64,000 nt of DNA, from positions 1 to 64,000 of the forward strand of contig JAJUGR010000003.1 in the NCBI GenBank assembly GCA_029265905.1, read 5' to 3'. The stretch is from Sporomusaceae bacterium. Lineage in GTDB: Bacteria > Bacillota > Negativicutes > Acidaminococcales > JAJUGR01. This document shows, piece after piece, positions 16,283-25,266 of the stretch; the first letter of the stretch is position 1; each line of letters begins with the position of its first letter. The notes under the pieces were generated by a model. That model searched no databases and had not been told where the DNA came from. It saw only the letters and a program-made list of their open reading frames with translations. Position numbers and translations under genes: made by a program.

Positions 16283-18814
16283 TTAACCCTCCCACTTTCT
16301 CAGTTCGCACAAACAAGAGTTCGGCGTCATGCCCGGCGCATGCTTTGACAGCATCCGCGAGGTGGTCAGCAAGTTGACGCAGCCGGCCTTATCGGTCGAG
16401 CCCGGCTTGCCTGGCACCAAGGGGTCGTATTTGGCCGAACAGCCATAGCTGTGCAGCACGCCAGCCGGCACGCGCTCGGTCACCTCCGCAATGCAAAGCA
16501 CGGAGCCGCGGTCGTTGTAGAGTTCGACAATATCGCCGCCCTTGACGTTTCTGGCCTTTGCGTCCGCCGGATTTAGGCGAACCGGCCACCACTGATAGCC
16601 GTCCTTTTCCACGCGGTGCAAAGGAATTTCGTTGACCCAGGCCGTGTGGTTATCGTAAGCGGTGTGGAAGGAAAAGCGCGGATGCGGCGAGATAATCTGC
16701 AGCGGGTACTTTTTGTAGCCTTCGCTGCGGTGTCCTTCCCAGGAAGGAAAGTAATGCGGCACGATCGGCCGCTCTTCGTCATCCGGCATATTTTGCCGCA
16801 GGCTTTCCGACGCGAACTCGATTTTTCCGGAGTACGTGCCTAATTCGGCGGCCTTGTCAGTGCCCCGCTTCGGATTGCCGGCGTCAGCCGTGTCAACGGC
16901 CCGCCCTTCCGCAAACCAGCGCAACGCTGGTTTTGCCTGGTAATCGTCCGGAACCGGGATGAGATGGTAGCCTTTTTTGTTAAACTCATCCCAAGAGAGG
17001 GTTTTGGCGACGTCGGAAGACTCATAGAATAGTCTCGCCCAGTCGTCCTCCGTGTTGCCTTCGGTGTAGAGTTCTTTCAAGCCAAGCTTGTCCGCAAGCA
17101 AGGTGAAAATCTCATAGTCCGATTTCGATTCACCGAGCGGTTCGACGCATTTTTGCTGCCGGACGATCACCCGATAGTTATTGCCGATATGTGCGTTCGT
17201 CGTGTAGCCGCCGCAAGCCGCCCATTCGCCGAGGTCGTTGCGTTCAAGGTTTGTGCAGGCTGGCAAAATGATGTCGGCGAATTTCGCCTCGCTGCCGTAC
17301 CAGCAGTCCTGATTGACGACAAATTCCAGCTTGTCGCTTTGGTACATTTTGACCCATTTGTTTGTATCCGACATCGTGCCCATGAAGGAACCGCCGTAAC
17401 GGTAGAACATCTTCACCGTCGAATGACCTTCCATCGGATAGGTATTGTGGACAAACTGCTGATCAAGGCTTTGGCCGCAGAAGCCGTCGCCCCAAAAATC
17501 TTCCTTGCCGGTCAAGATCGCCTCCGGCAAAGTCAGGCGGAACAGGCGCTGCTTGGTCTTGTTTTGCAGCGACAGCTTGTTTTTGGCCACGCCGGATTTG
17601 CCCATCTGGCCGCGCGGTTCGGCGTAGCCGGGGAACCAGGTGTCGCTGTCAGCCGGCGCGCCCATCGATGTGCCCCAGATCGATATGCCAGGCTTGCCAA
17701 GGCCCTGCATAGCCTGCAGCGCGACCATCATGCGCGCCCATTCCGTGCCATAGGCCGTGCGGCAGGCACTGCCTTCGCCGCCGCGGGCGCCGCTGCTCAA
17801 CGAAGTCTTCTTCGAGGCCCACTCGCGAGCCAGAGCGATGATTTTGCGCGCCTCGATACCGGATTCGGCAGCCGCCCATTCCGGAGTTTTGGCCAGTTTG
17901 TCGTCGCCAACGCCGAGGATATAGTCCTTGAACTCACCAAAGCCGATCGTTTTTTCTTCAATGTAGGCTTTGTCGTATGTGCCTTCCGTCAGCCAAACAT
18001 ACGCGATCGCCATCGCCAGCGCCGTATCCGTGCCGGGGCGCGGCGGCAGCCAGGTGCCGTCCATCGCAGCGGCCGTGTAATTGAAAAATGGATCGATAAA
18101 GACGGTTTTAATGCCTTTTTCCTTTAACCACACCCGCCAGATAGCCGATTCCTGTCCGCTGTAGGTGCCGCGCGTCGTATCCGGATCATTGGACCAAAAA
18201 ACGATCATTTCCGTATGTTTCAGCGCGTCTTCCAGCAAATCGAACTGTTCCGGCATCCCCAGGCGCCACTGAAAGCCGTACATGTGTGTCGCGCCCCAGT
18301 GCCATCCTTCCCAACTGTCGGGATTATCTAGCACCGGCGTATAGTTCAGCATATTCATGAAACGCGAGAACGGCCCCATTTTGTAGCCGACGACGCCCCA
18401 GTTATGGTGAGACGATGTCATGCCAGTGATGGCCGAGCCGCCATAGGTTTCGGTCAGGCGTTTGATTTCGCCGGATACAATATCGAGCGCTTCCTCCCAA
18501 CTGATGCGGACGTACCCGGACTTGCCGCGGTTTTGCGGATTGCGTTCGCCGTTCGGGTCAAAATCAACCCGTTTGAGCGGATACAAAATGCGATTTTCCG
18601 ACTCCAGCCGGTTGCGCTCGGCATGCGCCGGCGGCGACAGCCGCACCGCCTTCGGCGGGGAATATTCTTTGCCGCCCGCTTCAATCGTCCACGGCTTGTA
18701 TTCCGCTTCCGGGATCTGCAGGGGACGGACGCGGACAATTTTTCCATCCCGCACATAGACGGAAATCGGACCACCATTGGTCAAATTAGTAAACACTTGC
18801 TCCCGATCAGCCAT
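16283..18814 (-). CDS. Pyrogallol hydroxytransferase (transhydroxylase) large subunit, bis-MGD molybdoenzyme
   Basis: An 843-residue DMSO-reductase-family protein without an N-terminal Fe-S cluster or Tat signal, as in the Pelobacter transhydroxylase alpha subunit (about 875 aa). Long stretches match it from memory: SSHHNWGVVGY, FMNML, NPDSWEGWHWG and LLEDALKHTEMIVFWS. With a constant offset of 8, His136, Tyr144, Ser167 and Trp168 fall on Pelobacter His144, Tyr152, Mo-ligand Ser175 and Trp176. The reaction moves a hydroxyl between a tetrahydroxybenzene and pyrogallol, giving phloroglucinol without net redox change. Resorcinol hydroxylase is a close relative and a possible alternative; the downstream genes favour the phloroglucinol route. 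Confidence 0.9.
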   Translation of the reverse strand: MADREQVFTNLTNGGPISVYVRDGKIVRVRPLQIPEAEYKPWTIEAGGKEYSPPKAVRLSPPAHAERNRLESENRILYPLKRVDFDPNGERNPQNRGKSGYVRISWEEALDIVSGEIKRLTETYGGSAITGMTSSHHNWGVVGYKMGPFSRFMNMLNYTPVLDNPDSWEGWHWGATHMYGFQWRLGMPEQFDLLEDALKHTEMIVFWSNDPDTTRGTYSGQESAIWRVWLKEKGIKTVFIDPFFNYTAAAMDGTWLPPRPGTDTALAMAIAYVWLTEGTYDKAYIEEKTIGFGEFKDYILGVGDDKLAKTPEWAAAESGIEARKIIALAREWASKKTSLSSGARGGEGSACRTAYGTEWARMMVALQAMQGLGKPGISIWGTSMGAPADSDTWFPGYAEPRGQMGKSGVAKNKLSLQNKTKQRLFRLTLPEAILTGKEDFWGDGFCGQSLDQQFVHNTYPMEGHSTVKMFYRYGGSFMGTMSDTNKWVKMYQSDKLEFVVNQDCWYGSEAKFADIILPACTNLERNDLGEWAACGGYTTNAHIGNNYRVIVRQQKCVEPLGESKSDYEIFTLLADKLGLKELYTEGNTEDDWARLFYESSDVAKTLSWDEFNKKGYHLIPVPDDYQAKPALRWFAEGRAVDTADAGNPKRGTDKAAELGTYSGKIEFASESLRQNMPDDEERPIVPHYFPSWEGHRSEGYKKYPLQIISPHPRFSFHTAYDNHTAWVNEIPLHRVEKDGYQWWPVRLNPADAKARNVKGGDIVELYNDRGSVLCIAEVTERVPAGVLHSYGCSAKYDPLVPGKPGSTDKAGCVNLLTTSRMLSKHAPGMTPNSCLCELRKWEG

Positions 18815-18873
18815 CTTTCGTATACCTCCTCAATCTACTTGCTGCCATGCTGCTTGCCCCGCACTTGCCCTCC

Positions 18874-19203
18874 TCATTTCGGCGCAAACAGGACTGTTTT
18901 TGCTTTTTTCTCCATTTCCTGCACCAGTTGGCTGACTTCACCGTACGTCATGCAAGCCGCCTGACAATGTTTAACGCAGGATGGCAATTCGCCATGCGCG
19001 GTTCTTTGCACGCAAAGATCGCATAAATCGGTTGGAAAGGGCAGATAATCAACCGCAACTTTATGGAACGTTTCCATCACCAGTTCATTAACTTTGATGC
19101 CCCATTGGCCCGGCTGGTAATGGTGTTCCTGCTTGCAGGCCACCTCGCAGGTGTGGCAGCCTGTGCAATATTCATAATCGATCAGCAAGCCTTTTCTACC
19201 CAT
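18874..19203 (-). CDS. Small [4Fe-4S] ferredoxin-like subunit of the second Mo enzyme
   Basis: A 109-residue protein with CTGCHTCEVAC at residues 13-23 and a second set CDLCVQR plus CVKHCQAAC near 61-84, enough ligands for about two [4Fe-4S] clusters. It resembles a shortened DmsB/AthS-type electron-transfer subunit. Its start overlaps the end of the 749-residue molybdoenzyme gene by 8 bp, so the two very likely form one complex. No membrane anchor or twin-arginine signal is seen, so the complex should be cytoplasmic. Confidence 0.85.
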   Translation of the reverse strand: MGRKGLLIDYEYCTGCHTCEVACKQEHHYQPGQWGIKVNELVMETFHKVAVDYLPFPTDLCDLCVQRTAHGELPSCVKHCQAACMTYGEVSQLVQEMEKKAKTVLFAPK

Positions 19204-21445
19204 TTCGATCCCGTCCTTCCCTGAGCTTTGCCACCTTGACCAGCGTGGTCTTGTACGCGCCGCCGCCGTAGCCGGACTTGCTTTGCGTCCCGGTCGGGGT
19301 CAGCACGTTGCAGTTGACGTCCCAGATGCCGAACAATTTCGGCTCTTGTCCGGCCTGCTCGGGGAGCCACCAGCCGTGAGGCACGCTGACCACTTTAGGG
19401 TGAACAATCGGCGTCACGACCGCCTTACGCTTGATCCGCCCCTGGTCGTTCTCAATGCAGACCCATTCGCCATTTTCAATCCCTAGTGGTTTGGCCACAC
19501 TGGGATGGATCTCCACAATCGGATCCGGGTCGCATTCGCGCAGCCAAGGAATCATCCGGTGTTCAGAGTGGAAGTAAACGGACGAGCGCCGGCCGGTTAC
19601 CATGATCAGTGGATATTTTTCGTATTGCTCCGGCGTCCTGACTTCACTAGCCGGCGGTTCTGAGAAATAAGGCAAAGGATCGAGGCCCCACTCGGCGTAG
19701 CTGCGGCTGTAGAATTCCACCTTGCCGGACGGCGTGCGAAAACCAGGTTTGCCGTCGGGCCGCAACAGGCCCTTCTCATAACGCCGGTATGGCCGCGAGG
19801 CGCTGCCCCGCTCCGGCATGACCCAACCGCCAGCCTGCTTCAGTTCGTCATAGCTCGTACCGGCGACCTTCATCCGGTCGTTGATCAGATCCTTGACCGT
19901 CTCATAGCGTTTTTTGAGTTCCGGGTTGAACCGTTTAGCCAGCTCCAGGTTGATTTCCCAGTCAGACCGACATTCGCCGACCTGCACCGCCGGAGCGATC
20001 ACCTGCAGAGGCGCCCACCAGGAGCGGAAGCTTTCCTTCTCAGCAAAGGAAGCAACCGGCAAAATGATGTCGGCGACCGCCATCGATGTCGGGTTATGGA
20101 ACAGGTCGGCGACCACGACAAATTCCATCTTTTTTAAGGCCTCGTGATGAAGCCTGACGTCCACCGCCTGGCCGCCCAATATATTGCTCGTTTGAATCCA
20201 GCAAGCCTTGATCGGATATGGTTCGCCGCTCAGCATTTGCTGTACCGTCAAATCAGGCTGCGCCCATCCCCGGAAATTTCTGACCATCGCGTATTCGTTG
20301 GCGCCAATGCGTTTTTCGTTCAATCGCTTCACGAATTCTTCGCCGTACAATTCGTGCATCTCTTGGGTCGAGAAGGGATACGTCGTTACCCCGTGGGAAG
20401 GACGGGCGATGATATTTCCGCCTGGCACGTCCAGGTTTCCGGTCAGACACCACAAATGGCTGATCGCCTGCGCGACGGTCGAGCCTTCGGGATTCATATC
20501 AATCGGCACGCCCCAGTGGATGGCCGCCGGCTTGGCGCCGGCATACAGGCGCGCTGCAGCGATGATCGCATCTTGGGGCAACCATGTAATTTCCGCCACC
20601 CGTTCCGGCGTGTATTCGGCGGCCCGCGCCTTGAGTTCATCAAAGCCTTCTGTCCACGCTTCAACAAACGCCTTGTCATACAAATGCTCCTTGATAATCA
20701 CATGGATGAGTCCCAACGCGAGTGCGCCGTCCGTTCCCGGCCGAATTTGCAAAAACTGCTCTGCCCGCGAGGCAAACCAAGTCCAGCGCGGATCAATGAC
20801 GATCAATTTTGAGCCACGCTTCATGCAATCGACGATCCAGTGGCCGAAAAAGCCATCCGGACAACCCGGCATGGGATTTTGCCCCCAGATAACAATTACT
20901 TTTGGCAGTTCATATTCGGGGTCGTCATAGCGCAATTCAGAAAACTGCGCCGCATCCAGCACGGCATAATCCCCTTGAGTTGCCATCATCGCGCCCAGCC
21001 TCGGCGTATAGCAGGAGTGCCCGCCCAACCCCAACTGCACCCAGTTGGGACTGCCGTACGAGTAGGCCAAGAACGAAATCGGCCCGCCAATGTCGCGTCC
21101 GGTCCCCTGACAAAACAGCACCGCTTCCGGCCCGTGTTCATCTCTGATGCGCCCGAGTTTTTCCTCAATCGCATCAAGTGCCTCGTCCCAGGTGATTCGC
21201 TCAAACTTGCCCGTACCCCGCTCACCCACCCGCTTGAGCGGGTAGGTGATGCGATCCGGGTGATACATGTATTGCGTCATCGCCAACAAACGCGGACAGG
21301 CGCGTCCATTGCTGAACGGGTGCTGTTCGTCGCCTTCCACGCGCACGACCTTGTCATCCTGCACAAACAGCTTGACGCCGCAGCCGCCATGACAGCCAGG
21401 ACCGGGCGACCAGGCCGTCGAAGTAACAATTTTATCGTGTCCCAT
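19196..21445 (-). CDS. Acetylene-hydratase/catechol-dehydroxylase-like bis-MGD oxidoreductase
   Basis: A 749-residue DMSO-reductase-family enzyme. The N-terminal Fe-S site reads GPGCHGGCG with a later NGRACPR; the first Cys of the usual CxxCxxxC...C set is Gly15, so only three Cys are obvious. The likely Mo ligand is the Cys in GGHSCYTPR. Blocks such as TYPLKRVGERG, FERITWDEALDAIEEKL, GSPNW and YDKAFVEAW resemble acetylene hydratase from Pelobacter acetylenicus, the clade that also includes catechol dehydroxylases. In this operon a role in adding, moving or removing a ring hydroxyl, perhaps making or regenerating the tetrahydroxybenzene cosubstrate, is an inference. Start 21445 has GGGGAG. 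Confidence 0.8.
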   Translation of the reverse strand: MGHDKIVTSTAWSPGPGCHGGCGVKLFVQDDKVVRVEGDEQHPFSNGRACPRLLAMTQYMYHPDRITYPLKRVGERGTGKFERITWDEALDAIEEKLGRIRDEHGPEAVLFCQGTGRDIGGPISFLAYSYGSPNWVQLGLGGHSCYTPRLGAMMATQGDYAVLDAAQFSELRYDDPEYELPKVIVIWGQNPMPGCPDGFFGHWIVDCMKRGSKLIVIDPRWTWFASRAEQFLQIRPGTDGALALGLIHVIIKEHLYDKAFVEAWTEGFDELKARAAEYTPERVAEITWLPQDAIIAAARLYAGAKPAAIHWGVPIDMNPEGSTVAQAISHLWCLTGNLDVPGGNIIARPSHGVTTYPFSTQEMHELYGEEFVKRLNEKRIGANEYAMVRNFRGWAQPDLTVQQMLSGEPYPIKACWIQTSNILGGQAVDVRLHHEALKKMEFVVVADLFHNPTSMAVADIILPVASFAEKESFRSWWAPLQVIAPAVQVGECRSDWEINLELAKRFNPELKKRYETVKDLINDRMKVAGTSYDELKQAGGWVMPERGSASRPYRRYEKGLLRPDGKPGFRTPSGKVEFYSRSYAEWGLDPLPYFSEPPASEVRTPEQYEKYPLIMVTGRRSSVYFHSEHRMIPWLRECDPDPIVEIHPSVAKPLGIENGEWVCIENDQGRIKRKAVVTPIVHPKVVSVPHGWWLPEQAGQEPKLFGIWDVNCNVLTPTGTQSKSGYGGGAYKTTLVKVAKLREGRDRNG

Positions 21446-21468
21446 CGCAGCATCTCCCCAAGTTGTGT

Positions 21469-22248
21469 TTAGCCGATTGCCGTCAAGCCACCGTCCGGAT
21501 AAATGATATTGCCGGTCACAAACCCCGACGCGTCAGAGCAGAGGAATACAGCCGGCCCCACGCAGTCAAACGGCATCGCCATGCGCTTCATCGGCAATTG
21601 GTCAGCCATTTCCTGTCTGGCATTGGCGCCGCGGCTGTTTAAAATCTCGGTCATCATCGGTGTTTCCGTCACCGTCGGCCCGATGCCGTTAACGGTGATG
21701 TTGTATTTCCCAAACTCAGACGCCAACTGACGGGTTAGCATGTCGAGCGCGCCTTTCGTGCCGCAGTAGCCGGCGTTGCCCGCATGGCGGGTCGCGATCT
21801 TGCCGCGCACAGACGACAGGTTGACGATTTTTCCATAGCCATTTTCGATCATGTGCTTGCCAAAATGCTTGCAGCACATCATGACGCCGGTTACGTTGAC
21901 GTCCAGCATTTGCTTGAAGACGTCCATCGGGAAGGCTTCGGCATTGAATTTTTTGTTGAAGCCCTGGGCGTTGACCAGAATCTCAACCTTGCCAAAATCC
22001 TTGACCGACGACGCGACCAAAGCTTCGACGCTTTTTTCATCGGCCGCGTCTACCGTGTAGTAGCCGACGTCGCACCCGCTGGCTTCTTTTATTTCCCGTG
22101 CCGCTCGTTGCAGCGATTCAACATTGCGGCTGGCGATGGCAACCGTCGCCCCGGCTTGCGCCAAGCCTTGCGCAATCGACTGACCGATGCCACCGGCGCC
22201 GCCGACAACAACCGCATGCTTGCCTTTAAGTGAAAACAAATCCAACAT
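21469..22248 (-). CDS. SDR oxidoreductase, candidate phloroglucinol reductase
   Basis: A 259-residue classical short-chain dehydrogenase/reductase. Nucleotide site GGAGGIGQS (about 16-24), NAQG at about 93-96 (the usual NAG with one replacement), catalytic Ser in NLSSVRG and the YCGTK (YxxxK) pair, with a C-terminal YPDGGLTA. The NADPH-dependent phloroglucinol reductase of anaerobic bacteria is an SDR, and this gene lies directly upstream of the two Mo enzymes in the operon, so ring reduction of phloroglucinol to dihydrophloroglucinol is the favoured role. The alternative is a 3-hydroxyacid dehydrogenase step of the same pathway. Confidence 0.8.
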   Translation of the reverse strand: MLDLFSLKGKHAVVVGGAGGIGQSIAQGLAQAGATVAIASRNVESLQRAAREIKEASGCDVGYYTVDAADEKSVEALVASSVKDFGKVEILVNAQGFNKKFNAEAFPMDVFKQMLDVNVTGVMMCCKHFGKHMIENGYGKIVNLSSVRGKIATRHAGNAGYCGTKGALDMLTRQLASEFGKYNITVNGIGPTVTETPMMTEILNSRGANARQEMADQLPMKRMAMPFDCVGPAVFLCSDASGFVTGNIIYPDGGLTAIG

Positions 22249-22289
22249 CTCTCAACAGCTCCTTACCGTTTGACAGTTCATTGCAGCGT

Positions 22290-22799
22290 TCACACGCCAA
22301 TTTCCGCCTCATTGCTTTCTTCCACTTCATCAGGCGCTAACGCTTGCGCCAGATAAACAAGCGCCAAGAGGCCGAAGCCGAAAGCGCAGGCATATAAGAA
22401 AGGGAATTTCGGAATCGCGAGCACGGCCGACTCGGTTTTGGCCTGAATTTCGCTGCCGGCCTTAAGAAATGCCTGCCAGGCGAACAGCGCGTACGCTGCC
22501 GCGCCAACCAAGCTTACCAGCGCCTGCATCGCTTTTTGCAGCCCTGCCGGCAGCAGTTCGATCAGGCCGGGCACGTTAATGTGGGCATTGCGCACCTGCG
22601 TGTAGCCGATGGCGAACACGATCACCAGCCCCATGATGTACTCAACCAGTTCATACGAACCTTGCAGCGGAATGTTGAACAACGCGCGCCCGAAGATGTC
22701 GACGACCACCAACAGCACCATGACCAGCGTGAGACATAGCCCCGCCAGGTTCAAGCCAGCGCTCATTTTGTACACAGACCGCTTAAACGACACCAGCAT
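22290..22799 (-). CDS. TRAP transporter small permease (DctQ type)
   Basis: A 169-residue membrane protein with four hydrophobic helices and the DctQ hallmark DIFGRALFNIPLQGSYELVEYIM near residues 34-56. It is the small membrane component of a tripartite ATP-independent periplasmic transporter. Good ribosome site AGAGGTGG before ATG 22799. Encoded after the binding protein and the large permease, an unusual M-P-Q gene order. Confidence 0.9.
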   Translation of the reverse strand: MLVSFKRSVYKMSAGLNLAGLCLTLVMVLLVVVDIFGRALFNIPLQGSYELVEYIMGLVIVFAIGYTQVRNAHINVPGLIELLPAGLQKAMQALVSLVGAAAYALFAWQAFLKAGSEIQAKTESAVLAIPKFPFLYACAFGFGLLALVYLAQALAPDEVEESNEAEIGV

Positions 22800-22838
22800 A
22801 TTTCCACCTCTCTTTCAAGCACAGGCATGAAGCAAAAC

Positions 22839-23903
22839 TCATTGCTTGCCTCTGTATTTCTCAACCAATTTTTGTGTTTCCGCTAGTACGGCTTTGGCCG
22901 GCAAACTCTTTGCTTCTAAATCGATCGCCCATTTTTCCCAAATCGGCTGGGCCTTTTCGCGCCATCGCGCTTGCTCCGCCACGTCAGGCGTCAAAATCTT
23001 GCCGCCAGCCTTGGTGAACTTATCCGTAGACTTTTTCTTCGTCTCATCCCAGGCTCTGGCAAACAACTGGCTGGCCTTTTCGCCGCTCTCCTCGTCGAAA
23101 ATCTTCTGCTGTTCCGGCGTCAAGCTGTCCCAAGCTTTCTTGTTCATGATCAAAAAGAACGTGCCTGACGTGACATTGGCATCGAGCGAATACTTGGCGA
23201 CCTCCTGGAGGTTCAGCATCTCGACGGCCTCCCAGGCCATAACGCAACCGTCGATGACCCCTTTTTCCGTCGCCTGGTACGTGTCCGGCGCCGGCATCGC
23301 CATCGCCGCCGCCCCTAGCGACTGGATGTATGGAACAAGCGGTCCGCCGGCCGTACGCAACTTTTTGCCCTGCATGTCGTCAATGTTGTTGATCGGCTTG
23401 CGCGACGTCACCGGCGCACCGTCATGCGTATGGAGCGTCAGCACCTTGACGTCTTTGAATTCATTTTTGAGATAAGGCGAATTTTGATACAGGTCCCAGA
23501 CGACCTTGCTGCCCATAGTCGCCTTGTCCACGCCGAGCATCGGCAGGTTCAACACTTCCGTCATCGGAAACCGCCCCGGATAGTAGGCGATGTAGCTCCA
23601 GGCGATATCCGCCGTGCCTTTGACGACCGCGTCATAAGCGTCCTGAGGCTTAGCCAGGGTCGAAGAAGGATAAATGTCGATCTTTACCTGCCCGCCCGTT
23701 CTCTTTTCAATTTCTTTGGCCCAGGGCTCGAATCCATCCGTGCAGACAAAAGCGTTGGGCGGGTTATGGTGGGTAAATTTTAGACGCGTCACTTTCTTGC
23801 CGTCAGCCGCAGCGTCCTTGGACGCACCGCATCCGGCCAACAGACTTCCCGCCAGCATCATCGCCAAGGCGCCGGCTGCAACTATTTGCCATCGTTTTTT
23901 CAC
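22839..23903 (-). CDS. TRAP transporter substrate-binding lipoprotein (DctP type)
   Basis: A 354-residue binding protein with a lipoprotein signal (lipobox LLAGC, Cys about 25) and the DctP fold: FTHHNPPNAF at the mature start, KIDIYPSSTLAKPQDAYDAVVKGTADIAW, and MPAPDTYQATEKGVIDGC. GTG start 23903 follows AGGGGG. The TRAP system takes up an organic anion using an ion gradient; the operon context suggests an aromatic or ring-fission acid. The ligand Arg of carboxylate-binding TRAP proteins may be the Arg in KKLRTAGG. Confidence 0.9.
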   Translation of the reverse strand: MKKRWQIVAAGALAMMLAGSLLAGCGASKDAAADGKKVTRLKFTHHNPPNAFVCTDGFEPWAKEIEKRTGGQVKIDIYPSSTLAKPQDAYDAVVKGTADIAWSYIAYYPGRFPMTEVLNLPMLGVDKATMGSKVVWDLYQNSPYLKNEFKDVKVLTLHTHDGAPVTSRKPINNIDDMQGKKLRTAGGPLVPYIQSLGAAAMAMPAPDTYQATEKGVIDGCVMAWEAVEMLNLQEVAKYSLDANVTSGTFFLIMNKKAWDSLTPEQQKIFDEESGEKASQLFARAWDETKKKSTDKFTKAGGKILTPDVAEQARWREKAQPIWEKWAIDLEAKSLPAKAVLAETQKLVEKYRGKQ

Positions 23904-23952
23904 TTATTATTCCCCCTTACGTTTTTATAGCGCACCAGCCAAAGCCGGCAAC

Positions 23953-25254
23953 CTATACGAGCAATTTGGGCAGGAAAGTGGCCAGTTCCGGAATGACGAA
24001 CATCAGCGCCAGCATCCCGACGATCGCGCCCCAGTAAGGCCAGACGCCTTTATAAATGGTCTGCAGGCTAATGGTTTTGTCGACGCCGGCGATGATGAAG
24101 CAATTCATGCCGACCGGCGGGCAAACCATGCCCGAAGCCATGACCAGGACCAAAATCACACCGAACCAGTACGGGTCAAACCGCAGCGCCTGAATGACCG
24201 GGTAAAAAATCGGAATCGTCAATAGCAACATGCCGATTTCGTCCATGATCGCGCCGAGGAAGATGTACACTACGATGATGCCCAGCATTACCAGGTTGCG
24301 GTGGACCGGCAGGCTGGAAAAAAACGCGGCCATCTCGCCCGGCAGCCGCGAAACCGCCAAAAACTGATTGAAGATCATCGCGCCGATGATGATCATGAAG
24401 ATCATTGCCGACGTCTTGCCGGCATCCAGCAGTGACTTTTTGAGCATATCCACGCTCAGCTTCCGTCGAATCGCCGCCACGATAATTGCGCCGAACACGC
24501 CCATGGCCCCGCCCTCGTTGACGGTGAAAAACCCAGCCAACATGCCGCCGATCACAATCACAATCAAAACCAGCAAGTCCTTGACCGCGTACAGGGCGGC
24601 GAACCGTTCTTTCCAACTGCACTTCGGCCCCTTGGGTCCTAAATCAGGATTCCGCTTGATCATGATGTAAGCCACAATGATGTACAGCAGCATCAGCGTG
24701 CCGCCAGGAATAATGACGGCGGAAAACAGTTTGCCGATCGACAACGAGCACATCACGCCGTAAAGCATCAGCAATACGCTCGGCGGCACCATTGTACCCA
24801 ACGTGCCGGCGCAAGCCACGGTAGCGGCGGAAAAGCCGCCCTGGTAGCCAAACTTCTTCATCTCCGGCAAGGCGACGATGCCCATCGTCGCGGTCGTTGC
24901 TGTCGTCGAACCGCACAAAGCGCCAATTCCCGTGCAGGCCACAATGGTCGACATCCCCAGTCCGCCGGGCAGATGGCCCAGCCAGGTGTAGGCGGCCCGG
25001 TACATGTCATAGCTAAGTCCCGAGTGGTAGGCCAACTGGCCCATCAGAACAAACAGAACAATCACGCTGAGGCCGTAGTTAGCCATGCTGGAATATGGCG
25101 TTGTCTGGAGAATGCCCCATGCCGCATCCAGGTTTGTGACTGCCGCCATGCCGATGAAGCCTGCCACCGCCATGGCCGTGCCGATATGCACGCCCAAGAC
25201 GATCAAAACGATCATGGCGATCGTGCCAACAATGCCAATAGTTGTCGGATCCAC
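23953..25254 (-). CDS. TRAP transporter large permease (DctM type)
   Basis: A 433-residue integral membrane protein with about 12 helices. Signature regions include CTGIGALCGSTTATTATMG, CAGTLGTMVPPSVLLMLYG and the C-terminal VCPPVGMNCFIIAG. It forms the main translocation channel of the TRAP system together with the DctQ and DctP products encoded downstream. Start is GTG 25254 after GGGAGG, 12 bp beyond the dehydrogenase gene. Confidence 0.92.
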   Translation of the reverse strand: MDPTTIGIVGTIAMIVLIVLGVHIGTAMAVAGFIGMAAVTNLDAAWGILQTTPYSSMANYGLSVIVLFVLMGQLAYHSGLSYDMYRAAYTWLGHLPGGLGMSTIVACTGIGALCGSTTATTATMGIVALPEMKKFGYQGGFSAATVACAGTLGTMVPPSVLLMLYGVMCSLSIGKLFSAVIIPGGTLMLLYIIVAYIMIKRNPDLGPKGPKCSWKERFAALYAVKDLLVLIVIVIGGMLAGFFTVNEGGAMGVFGAIIVAAIRRKLSVDMLKKSLLDAGKTSAMIFMIIIGAMIFNQFLAVSRLPGEMAAFFSSLPVHRNLVMLGIIVVYIFLGAIMDEIGMLLLTIPIFYPVIQALRFDPYWFGVILVLVMASGMVCPPVGMNCFIIAGVDKTISLQTIYKGVWPYWGAIVGMLALMFVIPELATFLPKLLV

Positions 25255-25266
25255 AAATACGCCTCC

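Noticed and set aside
16283-18814. Formate dehydrogenase or nitrate reductase catalytic subunit
   Set aside because: No N-terminal Fe-S cluster, a Ser in place of Cys/Sec as the likely Mo ligand, and extensive block matches to pyrogallol transhydroxylase.
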